From: Dyadobacter sp. NIV53
GTDB taxonomy: Bacteria; Bacteroidota; Bacteroidia; Cytophagales; Spirosomataceae
DNA: 64,000 nt
NCBI RefSeq assembly: GCF_019711195.1
Contig: NZ_CP081299.1
Coordinates: 3,658,001-3,722,000 of the forward strand
Direction: 5' to 3'
Shown here piece by piece: positions 33,782-43,859 of this stretch. Each line of letters opens with the position of its first letter. The first letter of the stretch is position 1. A program made the translations under genes and the position numbers. Below the pieces are notes generated by a model. That model worked only from the letters and a program-made list of their open reading frames with translations. It searched no databases and was not told the DNA's origin.

Positions 33782-35775
33782 ATGAAAAAAATTATACTTT
33801 TATTCAGCCTGATACATATCAGCTTCGGACTTTCCTGTGGCTTTGCGCAGTCAATTGGAATTGTAACTTTCGACAATTTGCCCGCTGATAAACAGCTTTT
33901 TGGAAGAGATAGCCAGAGCGAGGCAGATATAAAAATTTCAGGTAAAATTGAAGCTTCCGGTTATGCCTATGTATCCGTTGTAAAATACAGAAATGCAATA
34001 AGAACAGGTTATCAAAAAATGAACCTGCAATACAGTGCCGCAGTTGCACCTTTTAGCACTTCCTCGAAAATAAAAGCTGAACTGGCTGAATATTCTTTTG
34101 AAGTCTATGCATGTAAATCTGCAACCGATTCCAGCCTGATTGTACGCAGGGATGACATTGTTGCCGGTGATTTTTATATTATTTATGGCCAGTCAAACGC
34201 TGTCGCATGGGAAGTCGATTATACATATAGAAATGAATACTGCCGCACTTACGGATCTCTGGGAGGAACGAGCGTAAACTGGGGACTATCAAACGACCTT
34301 ACACCACGTGTAGGCATTTTTGGTATCGAATTTCAGCGAAAAGTAGCCGAAAAATACCAGATTCCTACCTGTGTGATCAATGGGGCACTTGCAGGAGCTT
34401 CTATTCAGGACCTCTTGTCCAGAAATGCTAATGATCATTCGGATGCCTCAACTGCGTATGGAACATTACTGCATTATGCCAAACAATCAGGATTGTTACC
34501 TTATCTGAAAGCGATATATTACTGGCAGGGAGAAAATGAGGCCGCATCCGAAACACCATTGGTATGGGCACCGCGTTTTGACCAGATGGTTGCGCAATGG
34601 AAAGAAGATTATCCAATGGCAGAAAAGATATACGTTTTCCAGTTACCTCTTTTTGGAGGAGGTGCCTACAATGATAACATTGGGATTTTTAGAGAACAGC
34701 AAAGAACTTTAAATCTCAAATATCCGATCATACAGCCATACGCCGCCTTGGGCGCACCTAGCTGGAACGGGTTTCATTACGGATTGGAAGGTTATTTAAA
34801 ACTTGGCCAAGAGCTTGCTGATATGGCTGGTTTTTATCATTACAAAAAAAAGGAAAAAATCACCTCTCCCAGTCTTCAGAAAGCATTTTATTCAACACCT
34901 GAACGGGATGAAATAACTTTGGTGTTTGAAGATTACCAGCAAATGGTTTATCCCAATGATACCATTGCGGCAAATATTGAAGGAAGCCAGGAACCAGTAT
35001 CTACATATGCTGTGAAAGATTTTTTTATTTAAATAAAGTTTGGCAAAAACTCCGATCGGGAAGAGCAGAAGCGAATAAGATCATTTTGAATTTAAAGGAA
35101 GTTGGCAACGACTCTTTGATAAAATATTTGCCCTCTAAATATCATTACTCAGGTCTTTTAAGCGCTCCCTGGGTTTATATCGGTCCATTTTTGAGAAATA
35201 AACAAGGATTCAGGGCATTTGCTTTTCATCATAACAAAATTTTTCCCTACCCGAATTTTGGAGATGTAGCACTTAGGGCTTCCGAAAATAAGAGTAAAAT
35301 TGTACTTAGTTGGACTAAATTGTCCAATGTTACGGGCTATATACTTGAAAGGTTCAGCACTGATTCCCTATAGATGCACGATATCATTTATTTACCAAAC
35401 AACCAAAGCGAGTATATCGATCAGTCAGCACAGAAAGGAATTGCATATACCTATCAGATAAGAGGTTATACCAATGAAGTGGAATCTGCCATTTCATTGG
35501 TTATGATTACGAAACAAAGTGATGATGTTGTGGATGATTCCGGTATAATCGTTTATCCCAATCCTGCCTTTGATATAGTAAATGTAATTTCGGATTTAAA
35601 CACAATTAATCAGATTGACATATTTTCCAGTGCCGGTATACGCTTAAATAGAATTACTTATCCGAAAAAGAATCTAATCCACCTGCCCGTTGGCGATCTC
35701 GTAACAGGAATATATTTTCTTAAAATCCAAATAGGAGATCAATCCATCACAAAAAAAATATCAATAGCGAAGTGA
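33782..35775 (+). pseudogene. Paralog of the SASA esterase, broken by a frameshift and a stop
   Basis: Three pieces (33782-35032, 35086-35373, 35374-35775) align in order with the divergent esterase: signal peptide ending CGFAQ, IIYGQSNA, YYWQGENEA, FN3-like part and type A tail (VYPNPAFDIV). A missing T in the seven-T run 35020-35026 joins piece 1 to piece 2 (DFFYLNKVWQKL), and a TAG at 35371-35373 interrupts the second frame. The catalytic TDGIH of the paralog is replaced by WNGFH, so Asp is lost. The gene is probably decayed or catalytically dead, though the frameshift may be a sequencing error. Confidence 0.8.
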
Positions 35776-36984
35776 CGGCTTAGGTTCTTTTCCAGTTTTC
35801 GAGAGCGACCAGTAATTATCAAACATTGCCAGAAACCACAATGCCATGATCATGGGCAAAGAATATTTATCCCAGGAAAGTTGTGCTTTGCCCAGTAATA
35901 ATACATTGATCACAACGATACAGCTTGCGAGGTTAAAATGAGGAGAAACAAAACGCATCAATGTAATCAGCATTAAAAACCCGAAACAGATCTGCTTGAT
36001 AAAACCGGTTATTCCGACTGTCATAAAAAGCTGATCAATATAACCCAGATATGGCCATGTAAAGTAAGGATTATATGCTTGCCTGGCCGGGGAAAAGCTG
36101 ATTAAGGCGATGACGATAATTACGAATGTTATGAACAATCGCGGATAATTGCGCGGATAATCCATAAAATACCTGAGTTTTCCGGTGATCAGGACTTCGG
36201 GAATTACATAATACACAGCAAGGCAGACGCAGGAATAAATTACGTATCCAAAATTGTAAACAACTAACTTATCAGAGTCATAATGCTGCTGAGCCATAAC
36301 TGCCGCAGGTGCCGGTCCGTGCCAGAGCAAAACCCATGGAACAATACTGATAACTGCCACAGAATAATAGATCCAGGTTTTGTCCAAGAATAAGTTCTTC
36401 CAAAATTGTTTTAAACCTGAACTCTTTTTTAATAATTCAAGAAGTTCATAACCCGCAATAGCGGCCGGAAACGCGAGCATATATTGTCTGCTGCTTACTG
36501 CTGCTATAAAAAATAAGGCTCCTAATGCATGTGATCGTTTGATATAGGCAACAGTTCCTGCCAATACAAAAATCATTGCAAAAATGTCTGTATAATAGTA
36601 TACGCTGCACAGATAATAATTCGGGAAGGCAATTAATCCGGCAAGGCATAAGAAAAAGCGCCTGGAATTGTCTGGTGCAGACCACACAAAAATCATAAGC
36701 AGCAAAAAGCTTATACTGTATGTTAGTAAACGGAGATACTGAACATTTTCACCAAAAGCACTCATAACCCAGCCCCCTAAAATAAAAGGTACCGGTGTAT
36801 TCAATTCATTATAACTCTTGAGCAAATCCAGGGAGGGCAGGGGTTCTTTACTAAAAAAAACAGCCGTTGGCAAATAATGAAATTCGTCCTGATATAAGGG
36901 TCCGCTGAAATTCTTTTTTAGAAAAAAAATGGCAATGAAAATTATTAAAAGTACTAATGAGGTATAAAGTTTTTTTGAATACAT
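35761..36984 (-). CDS. Polytopic membrane protein resembling ALG10/DIE2 glucosyltransferases
   Basis: About 407 aa from the ATG at 36984 (MYSKKLYTS), 10 bp after the murB stop; the frame extends further into murB but that start is less likely. There are 10-12 hydrophobic segments. The order of PLYQDEFHYLPTA, LNTPVPF, FPNYYLCSVYYYTD, SSRQYMLAFP and a late SWDKYSLPM parallels the DE-FH, TTPPGLY, FF-YYTD, RQTN and C-terminal blocks of eukaryotic ALG10. By analogy it is a GT-C transferase using a lipid-linked sugar. The assignment is from motif memory, not an alignment. Confidence 0.65.
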   Translation of the reverse strand: MYSKKLYTSLVLLIIFIAIFFLKKNFSGPLYQDEFHYLPTAVFFSKEPLPSLDLLKSYNELNTPVPFILGGWVMSAFGENVQYLRLLTYSISFLLLMIFVWSAPDNSRRFFLCLAGLIAFPNYYLCSVYYYTDIFAMIFVLAGTVAYIKRSHALGALFFIAAVSSRQYMLAFPAAIAGYELLELLKKSSGLKQFWKNLFLDKTWIYYSVAVISIVPWVLLWHGPAPAAVMAQQHYDSDKLVVYNFGYVIYSCVCLAVYYVIPEVLITGKLRYFMDYPRNYPRLFITFVIIVIALISFSPARQAYNPYFTWPYLGYIDQLFMTVGITGFIKQICFGFLMLITLMRFVSPHFNLASCIVVINVLLLGKAQLSWDKYSLPMIMALWFLAMFDNYWSLSKTGKEPKPSLRY

Positions 36985-36994
36985 ATAACTTGTT

Positions 36995-38011
36995 TTAAAC
37001 AAAATTAACCTCTGCCGATAAACGGATCCCAAATTTATGTTCAACAGAATCCTGAATTTTTTCTGACAGCATTTTTATATCTTGCCCGGTTCCTTCACCA
37101 TAATTAACCAAAACCAATGCCTGACGTTCGTGGACTCCTATCTGCCCTTCGCGGTAGCCTTTCCAGCCAGCCTGTTCAATAAGCCAGCCAGCAGGTACTT
37201 TAATTTTATCATTTCCAACAGCATAACCTGGCACTGTTGGGAAAGAATTTTTCAATAATTCAAACTGTGATTTTTCTATTTCAGGGTTTTTAAAAAAACT
37301 TCCCGCGTTTCCGATTTGTGCCGGATCGGGCAATTTGCTTTGCCTGATATGAATGACAGCATTGCTAATGGTACGTAGTGAAACATTTGCAACATTCATT
37401 TCCTGCAATGTCTTTTTTATGTCACCGTATTCAATATTAAAAACCGGCTTTTTATTTAGCCTGTAAACAACTCCGGTAATGATGTACTGATCTTTCAGCT
37501 CTTTTTTAAAAATGCTTTCCCTGTACCCAAACCGGCATTCTTCCCACGTGAAAACACGGACTTCGGCAGTAGTAATAGAAATGGCTTCAACGGTTTCAAT
37601 CACATCTTTTATTTCCACTCCGTAAGCTCCGATATTCTGCATGGGAGCAGCTCCGGCTGTTCCGGGGATCAAGGACAGGTTTTCTATACCTGCGTATTGA
37701 CTGGCCACACAGTACATAACCAGGTCATGCCAAACTTCACCAGCACCTACATGAAGCCATACGTGGTCGTCATTTTCCCTTATTTTTTCAATTCCTTTAA
37801 TATCGGGATGAATTACAAGGGCGTCGATATTTTTGGTAAGCAAAATATTACTTCCTCCACCCAGAATAAATTTTGGAAAGTTGTTCCAGTTTTTGTCTGT
37901 TAATATAACTGCCAGTTCATCAACTGACTTTGCTTCCACGAAGTATCTGGCTTCCGATTCCAGGCCAAATGTATTGAGGTTACGAAGCGATACGTTTTGT
38001 TGGATTTGCAT
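36995..38011 (-). CDS. murB: UDP-N-acetylenolpyruvoylglucosamine reductase
   Basis: A 338-aa cytosolic flavoenzyme that makes UDP-N-acetylmuramate for peptidoglycan. The FAD-binding N-terminal part shows NTFGLESEARYFVEA near residue 13 and ILGGGSNILL near 50. The substrate domain has IPGTAGAAPMQNIGAYGVE near residue 116, ECRFGYRESIFK near 160, and GNAGSFFKNPEI near 236 with the catalytic Ser. The GT-C-like membrane gene follows it in the same direction. Confidence 0.95.
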   Translation of the reverse strand: MQIQQNVSLRNLNTFGLESEARYFVEAKSVDELAVILTDKNWNNFPKFILGGGSNILLTKNIDALVIHPDIKGIEKIRENDDHVWLHVGAGEVWHDLVMYCVASQYAGIENLSLIPGTAGAAPMQNIGAYGVEIKDVIETVEAISITTAEVRVFTWEECRFGYRESIFKKELKDQYIITGVVYRLNKKPVFNIEYGDIKKTLQEMNVANVSLRTISNAVIHIRQSKLPDPAQIGNAGSFFKNPEIEKSQFELLKNSFPTVPGYAVGNDKIKVPAGWLIEQAGWKGYREGQIGVHERQALVLVNYGEGTGQDIKMLSEKIQDSVEHKFGIRLSAEVNFV

Positions 38012-38124
38012 TGACTGTTTTTATTACTTGCCGCAAAGTTAGGTATTACATTCAAAATAGTGTTGAATTGGTGATTCTTCCAATTTTGGTTAAGTTTGTA
38101 AGCTCAATATGAATCGTTCCGAAT

Positions 38125-38681
38125 ATGCTGCCTGAAAAAAGTTTTTTTTTATGGACCTTATTATTAGGCATCCTTACACTATCAGGCTGTAGCAAAAAAA
38201 TCTGTCCAGTTCTTCCGGTTCTGAATATCGTGAAGATTTATCCTCGATAAGGCCCCGGTTTGAATATATTGAACCTGTTTTTGACAAGAAAACCGAGACT
38301 GTAACCGCTCCTGTAAATTCGAGCGCAGGCAATGACAAACCATTGTATGTAAACAAAAGGCTGGAAATGGTTCTGGACACCATGTCCAAACAAAATAAAT
38401 CTATTCGCTATATCAGTGGTTACCGGATTCAGATTTATGTAGGAAACGTAAGACAAGAAGCAGATGCTGCAAAATCTTACGTTTACCAGTCTTTTCCTGA
38501 CCTGACACCATACGTTTCTTACTCCCAGCCAACATACCGCGTGAAAGTAGGCGACTTTATGTATCGCAGCGATGCCGAGCAATATCTGGATCAGATCAAA
38601 GAGCAGTATTCTTCTGCTGTGATCCTGGCAGACAGGGTTGAGATTAAAAAAAGCCTGATGCTGAGTTCCGGCGAACAGTGA
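38125..38681 (+). CDS. SPOR-domain lipoprotein, frameshifted
   Basis: An ATG at 38125 reads MLPEKSFFLWTLLLGILTLS and then GCSKK, a signal peptide with lipobox LSGC. After the seven-A run 38194-38200 the frame is lost; one more A continues as NLSSSSGSEYREDLSSIRPRF and runs to 38681. The C-terminal ~80 aa (GYRIQIYVGNVRQEADAAKS, YRVKVGDFMYRSDAEQYL) are a SPOR domain, which binds peptidoglycan lacking stem peptides. The total is about 185 aa. It precedes gmd by 55 bp. Confidence 0.8.
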
Positions 38682-38736
38682 TTGCACTTAACTGATTATT
38701 ATCAATTCATAAATTTCTATACATACTTATTTCATA

Positions 38737-39849
38737 ATGAAAAAGGCATTAATTACGGGTATTACCGGGCAAGACGGGGCTTATTTGGCAGAATTACTTT
38801 TGAGTAAAGGCTATGAAGTCCATGGTATCAAACGCAGAAGCTCTCTGTTTAATACACAAAGAATTGATCACATATACGAAGATCCGCACGAAAGGAATGT
38901 TCGCTTTCATTTGCACTATGGGGATTTGAGTGATTCTACTAATATTATCAGGATCATTCAGGAAATCCAGCCTGATGAAATCTACAATCTGGGTGCTATG
39001 TCACACGTTCAGGTAAGTTTTGAAGAACCTGAATATACAGCCAATGTAGACGGAATTGGTACGTTGCGTATTCTGGAAGCGGTTCGTTTGCTTGGACTGA
39101 CCAAGAAAACTAAAATCTATCAGGCATCTACTTCAGAACTATACGGATTGGTTCAGCAGGTTCCACAATCTGAAACTACTCCATTTTACCCGCGTTCTCC
39201 ATATGCAGTTGCTAAGTTGTACGGTTATTGGATTACGGTAAATTATCGTGAAGCTTACGACATGTTTGCGGTGAACGGTATTTTATTTAATCACGAATCC
39301 CCATTACGCGGAGAAACTTTTGTGACACGTAAAATCACACGTGCCGTTGCCCGTATTGCATTGGGATTACAGGATAAAGTATATCTGGGAAATCTTGATG
39401 CTCAGCGTGACTGGGGTCATGCAAAAGATTTCGTAGAAGCAATGTGGCTGATCTTGCAGCAGGAAGTTGCAGAAGATTACGTTATTGCAACCGGTGTAAC
39501 TACCAGAATCCGTGATTTTGTAAGAATGGCATTTGCTGAAGTAGGTGTTGAACTGGAATTTTCGGGCGAAGGCGCAGGTGAAATTGCAAAAGTGGTAAAA
39601 TGTAACAATCCGGGCTTCCAGATTGAAATCGGAAAAGAAGTTGTAGCTGTTGATCCACGTTATTTCCGTCCTACCGAAGTTGAATTGCTGATCGGCGATC
39701 CGACAAAATCAATGACTAAATTAGGCTGGAAACCTAAGTATGATTTGAAAGCATTGGTAAAAGATATGGTTACTGCAGACGTGACTCTATTCAAAAAAGA
39801 CCAGCTTCTGGAAAGCAGCGGCCACCGCGTTCCAAATTACTACGAATAA
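38737..39849 (+). CDS. gmd: GDP-mannose 4,6-dehydratase
   Basis: A 370-aa extended SDR that converts GDP-mannose to GDP-4-keto-6-deoxymannose, the first step to GDP-fucose, GDP-rhamnose or GDP-perosamine. It has ALITGITGQDGAYLAELLL for NADP binding, HYGDLSDSTN near 62, the catalytic ASTSELYG near 126, YAVAKLYGYW near 150 (Tyr and Lys), and LFNHESPLRGETFVTRK near 182. No partner GDP-fucose synthase gene is in the window. A strong terminator follows. Confidence 0.95.
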   Translation: MKKALITGITGQDGAYLAELLLSKGYEVHGIKRRSSLFNTQRIDHIYEDPHERNVRFHLHYGDLSDSTNIIRIIQEIQPDEIYNLGAMSHVQVSFEEPEYTANVDGIGTLRILEAVRLLGLTKKTKIYQASTSELYGLVQQVPQSETTPFYPRSPYAVAKLYGYWITVNYREAYDMFAVNGILFNHESPLRGETFVTRKITRAVARIALGLQDKVYLGNLDAQRDWGHAKDFVEAMWLILQQEVAEDYVIATGVTTRIRDFVRMAFAEVGVELEFSGEGAGEIAKVVKCNNPGFQIEIGKEVVAVDPRYFRPTEVELLIGDPTKSMTKLGWKPKYDLKALVKDMVTADVTLFKKDQLLESSGHRVPNYYE

Positions 39850-39872
39850 GAAATATTCATACACCATATAAA

Positions 39873-39912
39873 AAATAACCCTGAGGTAATGATATTCCTC
39901 AGGGTTATTTTT
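39873..39912. terminator. Bidirectional terminator between gmd and the thioredoxin gene
   Basis: AATAACCCTGAGG-N10-CCTCAGGGTTATT is a perfect 13-bp stem with A-rich and T-rich flanks, placed between convergent genes. Confidence 0.9.
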
Positions 39913-39933
39913 TATAAATGCTTGAACTGATAT

Positions 39934-40395
39934 TTACATAGCAGAATGCTGTGAAATCTTTTTGCCGATCTTAATCAGTGTTTCTGGATTTTGGTAGCCG
40001 GTTACCTGTTCAACCATTTTTCCGTTAGCATCTATAAAAAACAATGTTGGATAACCTTCTAATGGATACTTTTTTGCCAGCTTAGGCCCTTCGCCACTTT
40101 CCATGTCAAATTTTACGTTGATAAAATTCTTATTGAAAACATCGGCCACATCGTTACGTGTAAAAACATTTTTCTGTAACAATTTGCACGGCCCGCACCA
40201 GGTAGTATAAGCATCAAAGAATATAATTTTTTTCTCCGCTTTCGCTTTTTTCAATATTTCGGACCAGGAGCCAGATGTAAACTGTATTCCGGTATCCTCT
40301 TTTTTGGTTTCCTTTTTACCTCCGTCGAAAGCATTCGCAACCGAAACGGTCATGATAAATGCCAGAATAAAAAATGCCTTTTTATAAATTTTCAT
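39934..40395 (-). CDS. Periplasmic thioredoxin-like protein
   Basis: A 153-aa protein with a signal peptide (residues about 4-22, VANAFDGG) and a thioredoxin fold. The redox motif is WCGPCK near residue 66, and the cis-Pro region is YPTLFFIDANG near 115. It resembles the DUF255/thioredoxin_7 type of periplasmic disulfide proteins in Bacteroidota. The likely role is thiol redox or quality control of exported proteins. Confidence 0.87.
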   Translation of the reverse strand: MKIYKKAFFILAFIMTVSVANAFDGGKKETKKEDTGIQFTSGSWSEILKKAKAEKKIIFFDAYTTWCGPCKLLQKNVFTRNDVADVFNKNFINVKFDMESGEGPKLAKKYPLEGYPTLFFIDANGKMVEQVTGYQNPETLIKIGKKISQHSAM

Positions 40396-40536
40396 GATTT
40401 TTGATTTTGTAACGGCTTGAATAAAAACATAACGAAAATAGTGCTTTGTTTTGTTCTAATAAAACAATTCTTTTTCAATAGTTTACAAATTAAGGCCTTA
40501 AACTGCTCGCTTTTCGTAGCACTTAAAAAGAATAAG

Positions 40537-40544
40537 TACCTTTG
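40537..40544 (+). promoter_or_regulatory. Candidate -7 box (TACCTTTG) for engB
   Basis: TACCTTTG matches TAnnTTTG and lies 23 bp before the engB ATG. The -33 element is weak, so confidence is modest. Confidence 0.45.
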
Positions 40545-40567
40545 CACCCAAAATAACCGGATACAAG

Positions 40568-41179
40568 ATGAAAATTCAGGAAGCGAAATACGTGATGAGC
40601 AATTCAGATTATGAAAAATGCCCTCCTCCTGACATGCCTGAGTATGCGTTTATTGGCCGTTCCAACGTGGGAAAATCGTCGGTAATCAATATGCTTACCG
40701 GAAAAAAATCTCTTGCCAAAACTTCTCAGCAGCCTGGCAAAACCCAGTTGATCAACCATTTTGAGATTAATAATGCGTGGTATCTCGTAGATTTACCTGG
40801 CTATGGTTATGCCAAAGTAAGTAAAGCAGAGCGCGAGAAATGGGAAAAGATGATCGGCGATTACCTGCATAACCGCGAAAACCTTGTTTGTATCTTTGTA
40901 TTGGTTGATATCAGGCACAGCGCATTGGCCGCGGATCTGGAATTCATGGCAGGACTTGGAGAAGCCGGGCTTCCTTTTCATATTATTTTCACAAAAGCAG
41001 ATAAACTCAAAGCTTATCAGGTTGACATTCAGGTGGCTGCTTACTCAAAAAAACTAGCAGAACTTTGGGAAGAAATACCACCTCTTTTTGTAACTTCTGC
41101 TGAAAAAAATGAAGGAAGAGAACCTATTCTTAAGGCAATAGAAACTTATAACGATACGTTTTCAGCAAACAAGAAATAA
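40568..41179 (+). CDS. engB: Ribosome biogenesis GTPase YihA/YsxC (EngB)
   Basis: A 203-aa TrmE-Era-type GTPase. G1 is GRSNVGKSS (about residue 30), G3 is DLPGYGYAKV (about 75), G4 is TKAD (about 141) and G5 is TSAEKNEG. The length and motifs are typical. It is essential in many bacteria and helps assemble the 50S subunit. Confidence 0.95.
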   Translation: MKIQEAKYVMSNSDYEKCPPPDMPEYAFIGRSNVGKSSVINMLTGKKSLAKTSQQPGKTQLINHFEINNAWYLVDLPGYGYAKVSKAEREKWEKMIGDYLHNRENLVCIFVLVDIRHSALAADLEFMAGLGEAGLPFHIIFTKADKLKAYQVDIQVAAYSKKLAELWEEIPPLFVTSAEKNEGREPILKAIETYNDTFSANKK

Positions 41180-41326
41180 TTATGGTTGTTTGCGGATCAA
41201 TCTTTCCGTTATTTTGCGGGAAATTTGCCAGATCCAAAGCTACCTGGAAGTGATCATTTGCCATCAGAACCTGGCTAATGTGTATGGTGGAGAAAAAATT
41301 AACAGAAAACTAACAGCAGAGAAAGA

Positions 41327-41851
41327 ATGAGTGATAAAGTAGAGGCAACCGGAATGGATTTGTTGAAAGAAATAGCCAACGTTTCTGGCAAAGGCGGTTT
41401 ATTCCGCATTTTAAAACCAAGTCGCGCAGGTGTGATAGTAGAAAGCCTGGATGAAAAACGTGAAAAAACATTGATCGGACCTACTGCACGGGTATCTGTA
41501 TTAAAGGATGTTTCTATTTTTACTGATGGCGAAGAGGAATCAGTTCCTCTGGCTGACGTTTTCCTGAAAATTAAAGAATTACACGGAGAGTCGATAGATT
41601 TACAGGCGAAAACTGCTTCAGACAAAGATTTTATTGAATTTTTAAATAAAATACTTCCTGATTTTGACAGATCGAAAGTATATATTTCCGATATCAAAAA
41701 AATTATCACCTGGTATAACCTGTTGTCAAAATACGTACCAGAATTGTTCGTAGAAGCTGCTGCTGAAGCAAAAGAAGAAGTTTCTGAAAATGCTGCATTG
41801 GATACTGCCACAGTTGATACAGAAGTAAAAGAAGAAACTACAAAAGCATAA
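41327..41851 (+). CDS. DUF5606 family protein
   Basis: A 174-aa soluble protein. Residues about 12-65 (LLKEIANVSGKGGLFRILKPSRAG then VIVESLDEKR) match the conserved start of the Bacteroidota DUF5606 family. A helical middle part and a Glu/Ala/Thr-rich, probably disordered tail from about residue 142 follow. No function is known. It is a single unit with its own terminator before deoC. Confidence 0.78.
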   Translation: MSDKVEATGMDLLKEIANVSGKGGLFRILKPSRAGVIVESLDEKREKTLIGPTARVSVLKDVSIFTDGEEESVPLADVFLKIKELHGESIDLQAKTASDKDFIEFLNKILPDFDRSKVYISDIKKIITWYNLLSKYVPELFVEAAAEAKEEVSENAALDTATVDTEVKEETTKA

Positions 41852-41877
41852 ATTAGTAAGAATTTCAGTATCATATT

Positions 41878-41907
41878 AAAAGCCCTGTCGGTTAGACGGG
41901 GTTTTTG
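41878..41907 (+). terminator. Terminator after the DUF5606 gene
   Basis: AAAGCCCTGTC-GGTTA-GACGGGG stem with G-U pairs, followed by TTTTT. Confidence 0.75.
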
Positions 41908-41940
41908 CATTAGCCCGATGAGCCTTTTTAAGTAATATAG

Positions 41941-42600
41941 ATGACAAACCTTTCCTCTTACATTGATCATACCCTGCTCGTTCCCACTGCCAGGGAAACC
42001 GATATCAGGAAACTGTGTGAGGAAGCCTGGATTCACCAGTTCAAAGCTGTTTGTGTTGCTCCGACTTATGTTGCTTATACGAAGGAAATGCTGGAATTCT
42101 GCCCGATCAGGATCGAAATTGCCACGGTAATCGGGTTTCCAATGGGTTACTCAACTACTAAAACAAAACTGGCCGAAGCACAGGATGCATTGAACAACGG
42201 AGCTACTGAGCTGGATGTGGTGATCAATGTCTCTCAGTTTAAATCAATGGCATACTTAAGCGTTAGGGAGGAAATCCGTCAGTTGACAATGCTGGCGCAC
42301 GAAAATAGCACGCTCATTAAAGTAATTATTGAAACGGCTTACCTTGATTCCTTTGAATTATATACCGCTTGTGAAATTTGTGCTGAAGCAGGAGTTGATT
42401 ATGTAAAAACATCAACCGGATTCGCCTCAAACGGCGCTGAAACAGATACTGTTCGTAAAATGAGAACGATACTACCGGCAGAAATCAAAATTAAAGCATC
42501 CGGAGGAATCAGGTCATATGAACAGGCAATTGCTTTTGTAGAAGCCGGTGCTGACCGCATCGGAACTTCCGCCGGCGTATACATCGTAACTCAGGCATGA
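41941..42600 (+). CDS. deoC: Deoxyribose-phosphate aldolase
   Basis: A 219-aa class I aldolase of usual length that splits 2-deoxyribose-5-phosphate into acetaldehyde and glyceraldehyde-3-phosphate in nucleoside breakdown. YIDHTLL at the N-terminus, ELDVVINV near 94 (Asp), the Schiff-base Lys in YVKTSTGF near residue 158 and IKASGGIRSY near 183 are present. The stop overlaps the start of the next gene by 4 bp (ATGA), so translation is coupled. Confidence 0.95.
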   Translation: MTNLSSYIDHTLLVPTARETDIRKLCEEAWIHQFKAVCVAPTYVAYTKEMLEFCPIRIEIATVIGFPMGYSTTKTKLAEAQDALNNGATELDVVINVSQFKSMAYLSVREEIRQLTMLAHENSTLIKVIIETAYLDSFELYTACEICAEAGVDYVKTSTGFASNGAETDTVRKMRTILPAEIKIKASGGIRSYEQAIAFVEAGADRIGTSAGVYIVTQA

Positions 42601-43718
42601 CACAGCGGGTACTACTTCTTAGCAGTGTGCATCCGGCCACAGACCCACGCATTCTTTACAAGATTGCGCCTTCACTTGCGCCGTTTTATGAAGTATTCTG
42701 TGCCCTACCAAATGCCGGTCATTACGAAACCCAGCCTGCTGTTACCATGGTCCGGTTGCCTGAATTTAAAAGTTTATTGTTCAGGATTATTTTTACACAC
42801 CCTGTTTTACTTTGGAAATGTATTCGTTTACGCCCCGATCTGGTACATATATTCGTCCCTGAACTTATACCGATTGCTTTTTTCTTCCAATGGCTCGGCG
42901 CACAAATTATTTACGAAGTACAGGAAAATCTGTATAAAAAATTCCAGATCAAACAATATAATAATCTGGCTGTATTTCAGGCTTTATTCCGGTATTTTGA
43001 TCACGCTGCCAGAAGAAATTTTTACTGCATTTTTACCGAACATGCGTATTTGAACGAATACCAAAACCTGGCCTTACCGTCAGCCGTTGTTCATAACTAT
43101 GTTTCGTTGCCGTTTATTGATGCCTGTTCACGACAATCCATTACCTCATCTCAGGTGCCAACGTTTTTCTATTCAGGTGTTATTTCCATGGAAAGATGTT
43201 TTGATACGCTGGTAGCAGCATTGGTTATCCTGAAAAGAAAGCACCAACGCTTTCATGTACATTTGTTCGGGCCAGTTCGATTCAGTCAGGATGAAGCCAA
43301 TTTATTGCCGGGATACGAACGCATCAGCCAGCATCTGACTTTTTATGGATATACTGATCTGCGGTTGGCCGTTCCATTTGCGCAGGAATCTCTGGCCGGA
43401 ATTGCCTTATTAAAGCCATTAGCTGATTATCCCGATTCTTATACGACAAAGCTGTTTGAATACATGGCATTAAAATTGCCTGTCATTACATCAGATTTTG
43501 CGCTTTATAAAGACGTCGTAGAAAAATCCGGATGCGGTTTCTGTATTTCTCCTTATGATTCAGGCACGCTGGCAGAAACGCTGGAATGGATTATTGATAA
43601 TCCTGCAGAAGCCCTGGAAATGGGCAATAATGGAAAAGAAGCCGTGAAAAACCATTACAATTGGAAAACTGAACAAAAAATTCTTTTATTATTTTATAAA
43701 TCCATACTCAGGCCTTAA
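42597..43718 (+). CDS. Glycosyltransferase, GT4/GT-B type
   Basis: A 373-aa GT-B fold protein. The N-terminal domain begins VLLLSSVHPATDPRILYK, a form common in Bacteroidota GT4 proteins, and the C-terminal donor domain contains YTTKLFEYMALKLPVITSDF near 287-306, the E-x7-E-like region. The sugar and acceptor are unknown. It overlaps deoC by 4 bp, an unusual pairing that may be a transcription unit of convenience. Confidence 0.85.
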   Translation: MTQRVLLLSSVHPATDPRILYKIAPSLAPFYEVFCALPNAGHYETQPAVTMVRLPEFKSLLFRIIFTHPVLLWKCIRLRPDLVHIFVPELIPIAFFFQWLGAQIIYEVQENLYKKFQIKQYNNLAVFQALFRYFDHAARRNFYCIFTEHAYLNEYQNLALPSAVVHNYVSLPFIDACSRQSITSSQVPTFFYSGVISMERCFDTLVAALVILKRKHQRFHVHLFGPVRFSQDEANLLPGYERISQHLTFYGYTDLRLAVPFAQESLAGIALLKPLADYPDSYTTKLFEYMALKLPVITSDFALYKDVVEKSGCGFCISPYDSGTLAETLEWIIDNPAEALEMGNNGKEAVKNHYNWKTEQKILLLFYKSILRP

Positions 43719-43859
43719 AATTATAACTAACCGAACAATTAGATATAATTTTATTAGTTTATTCTTGAATTGTTCAAATATTAAGTACTACGTTTTCTAC
43801 GAAATATTTAACTTTCGGAATTAAATTGAATCTCAGTGTGCGGAGCCAACTTCTCAACC

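Noticed and set aside
35371..35373. In-frame TAG as a recoded (read-through) codon
   Set aside because: There is no SECIS-like or pyrrolysine context, and the gene also has a frameshift and a changed catalytic residue, so decay or sequencing error is simpler.
40417..40614. 65-aa frame overlapping the engB start
   Set aside because: It overlaps the engB promoter and first codons, is low complexity, and resembles no family.
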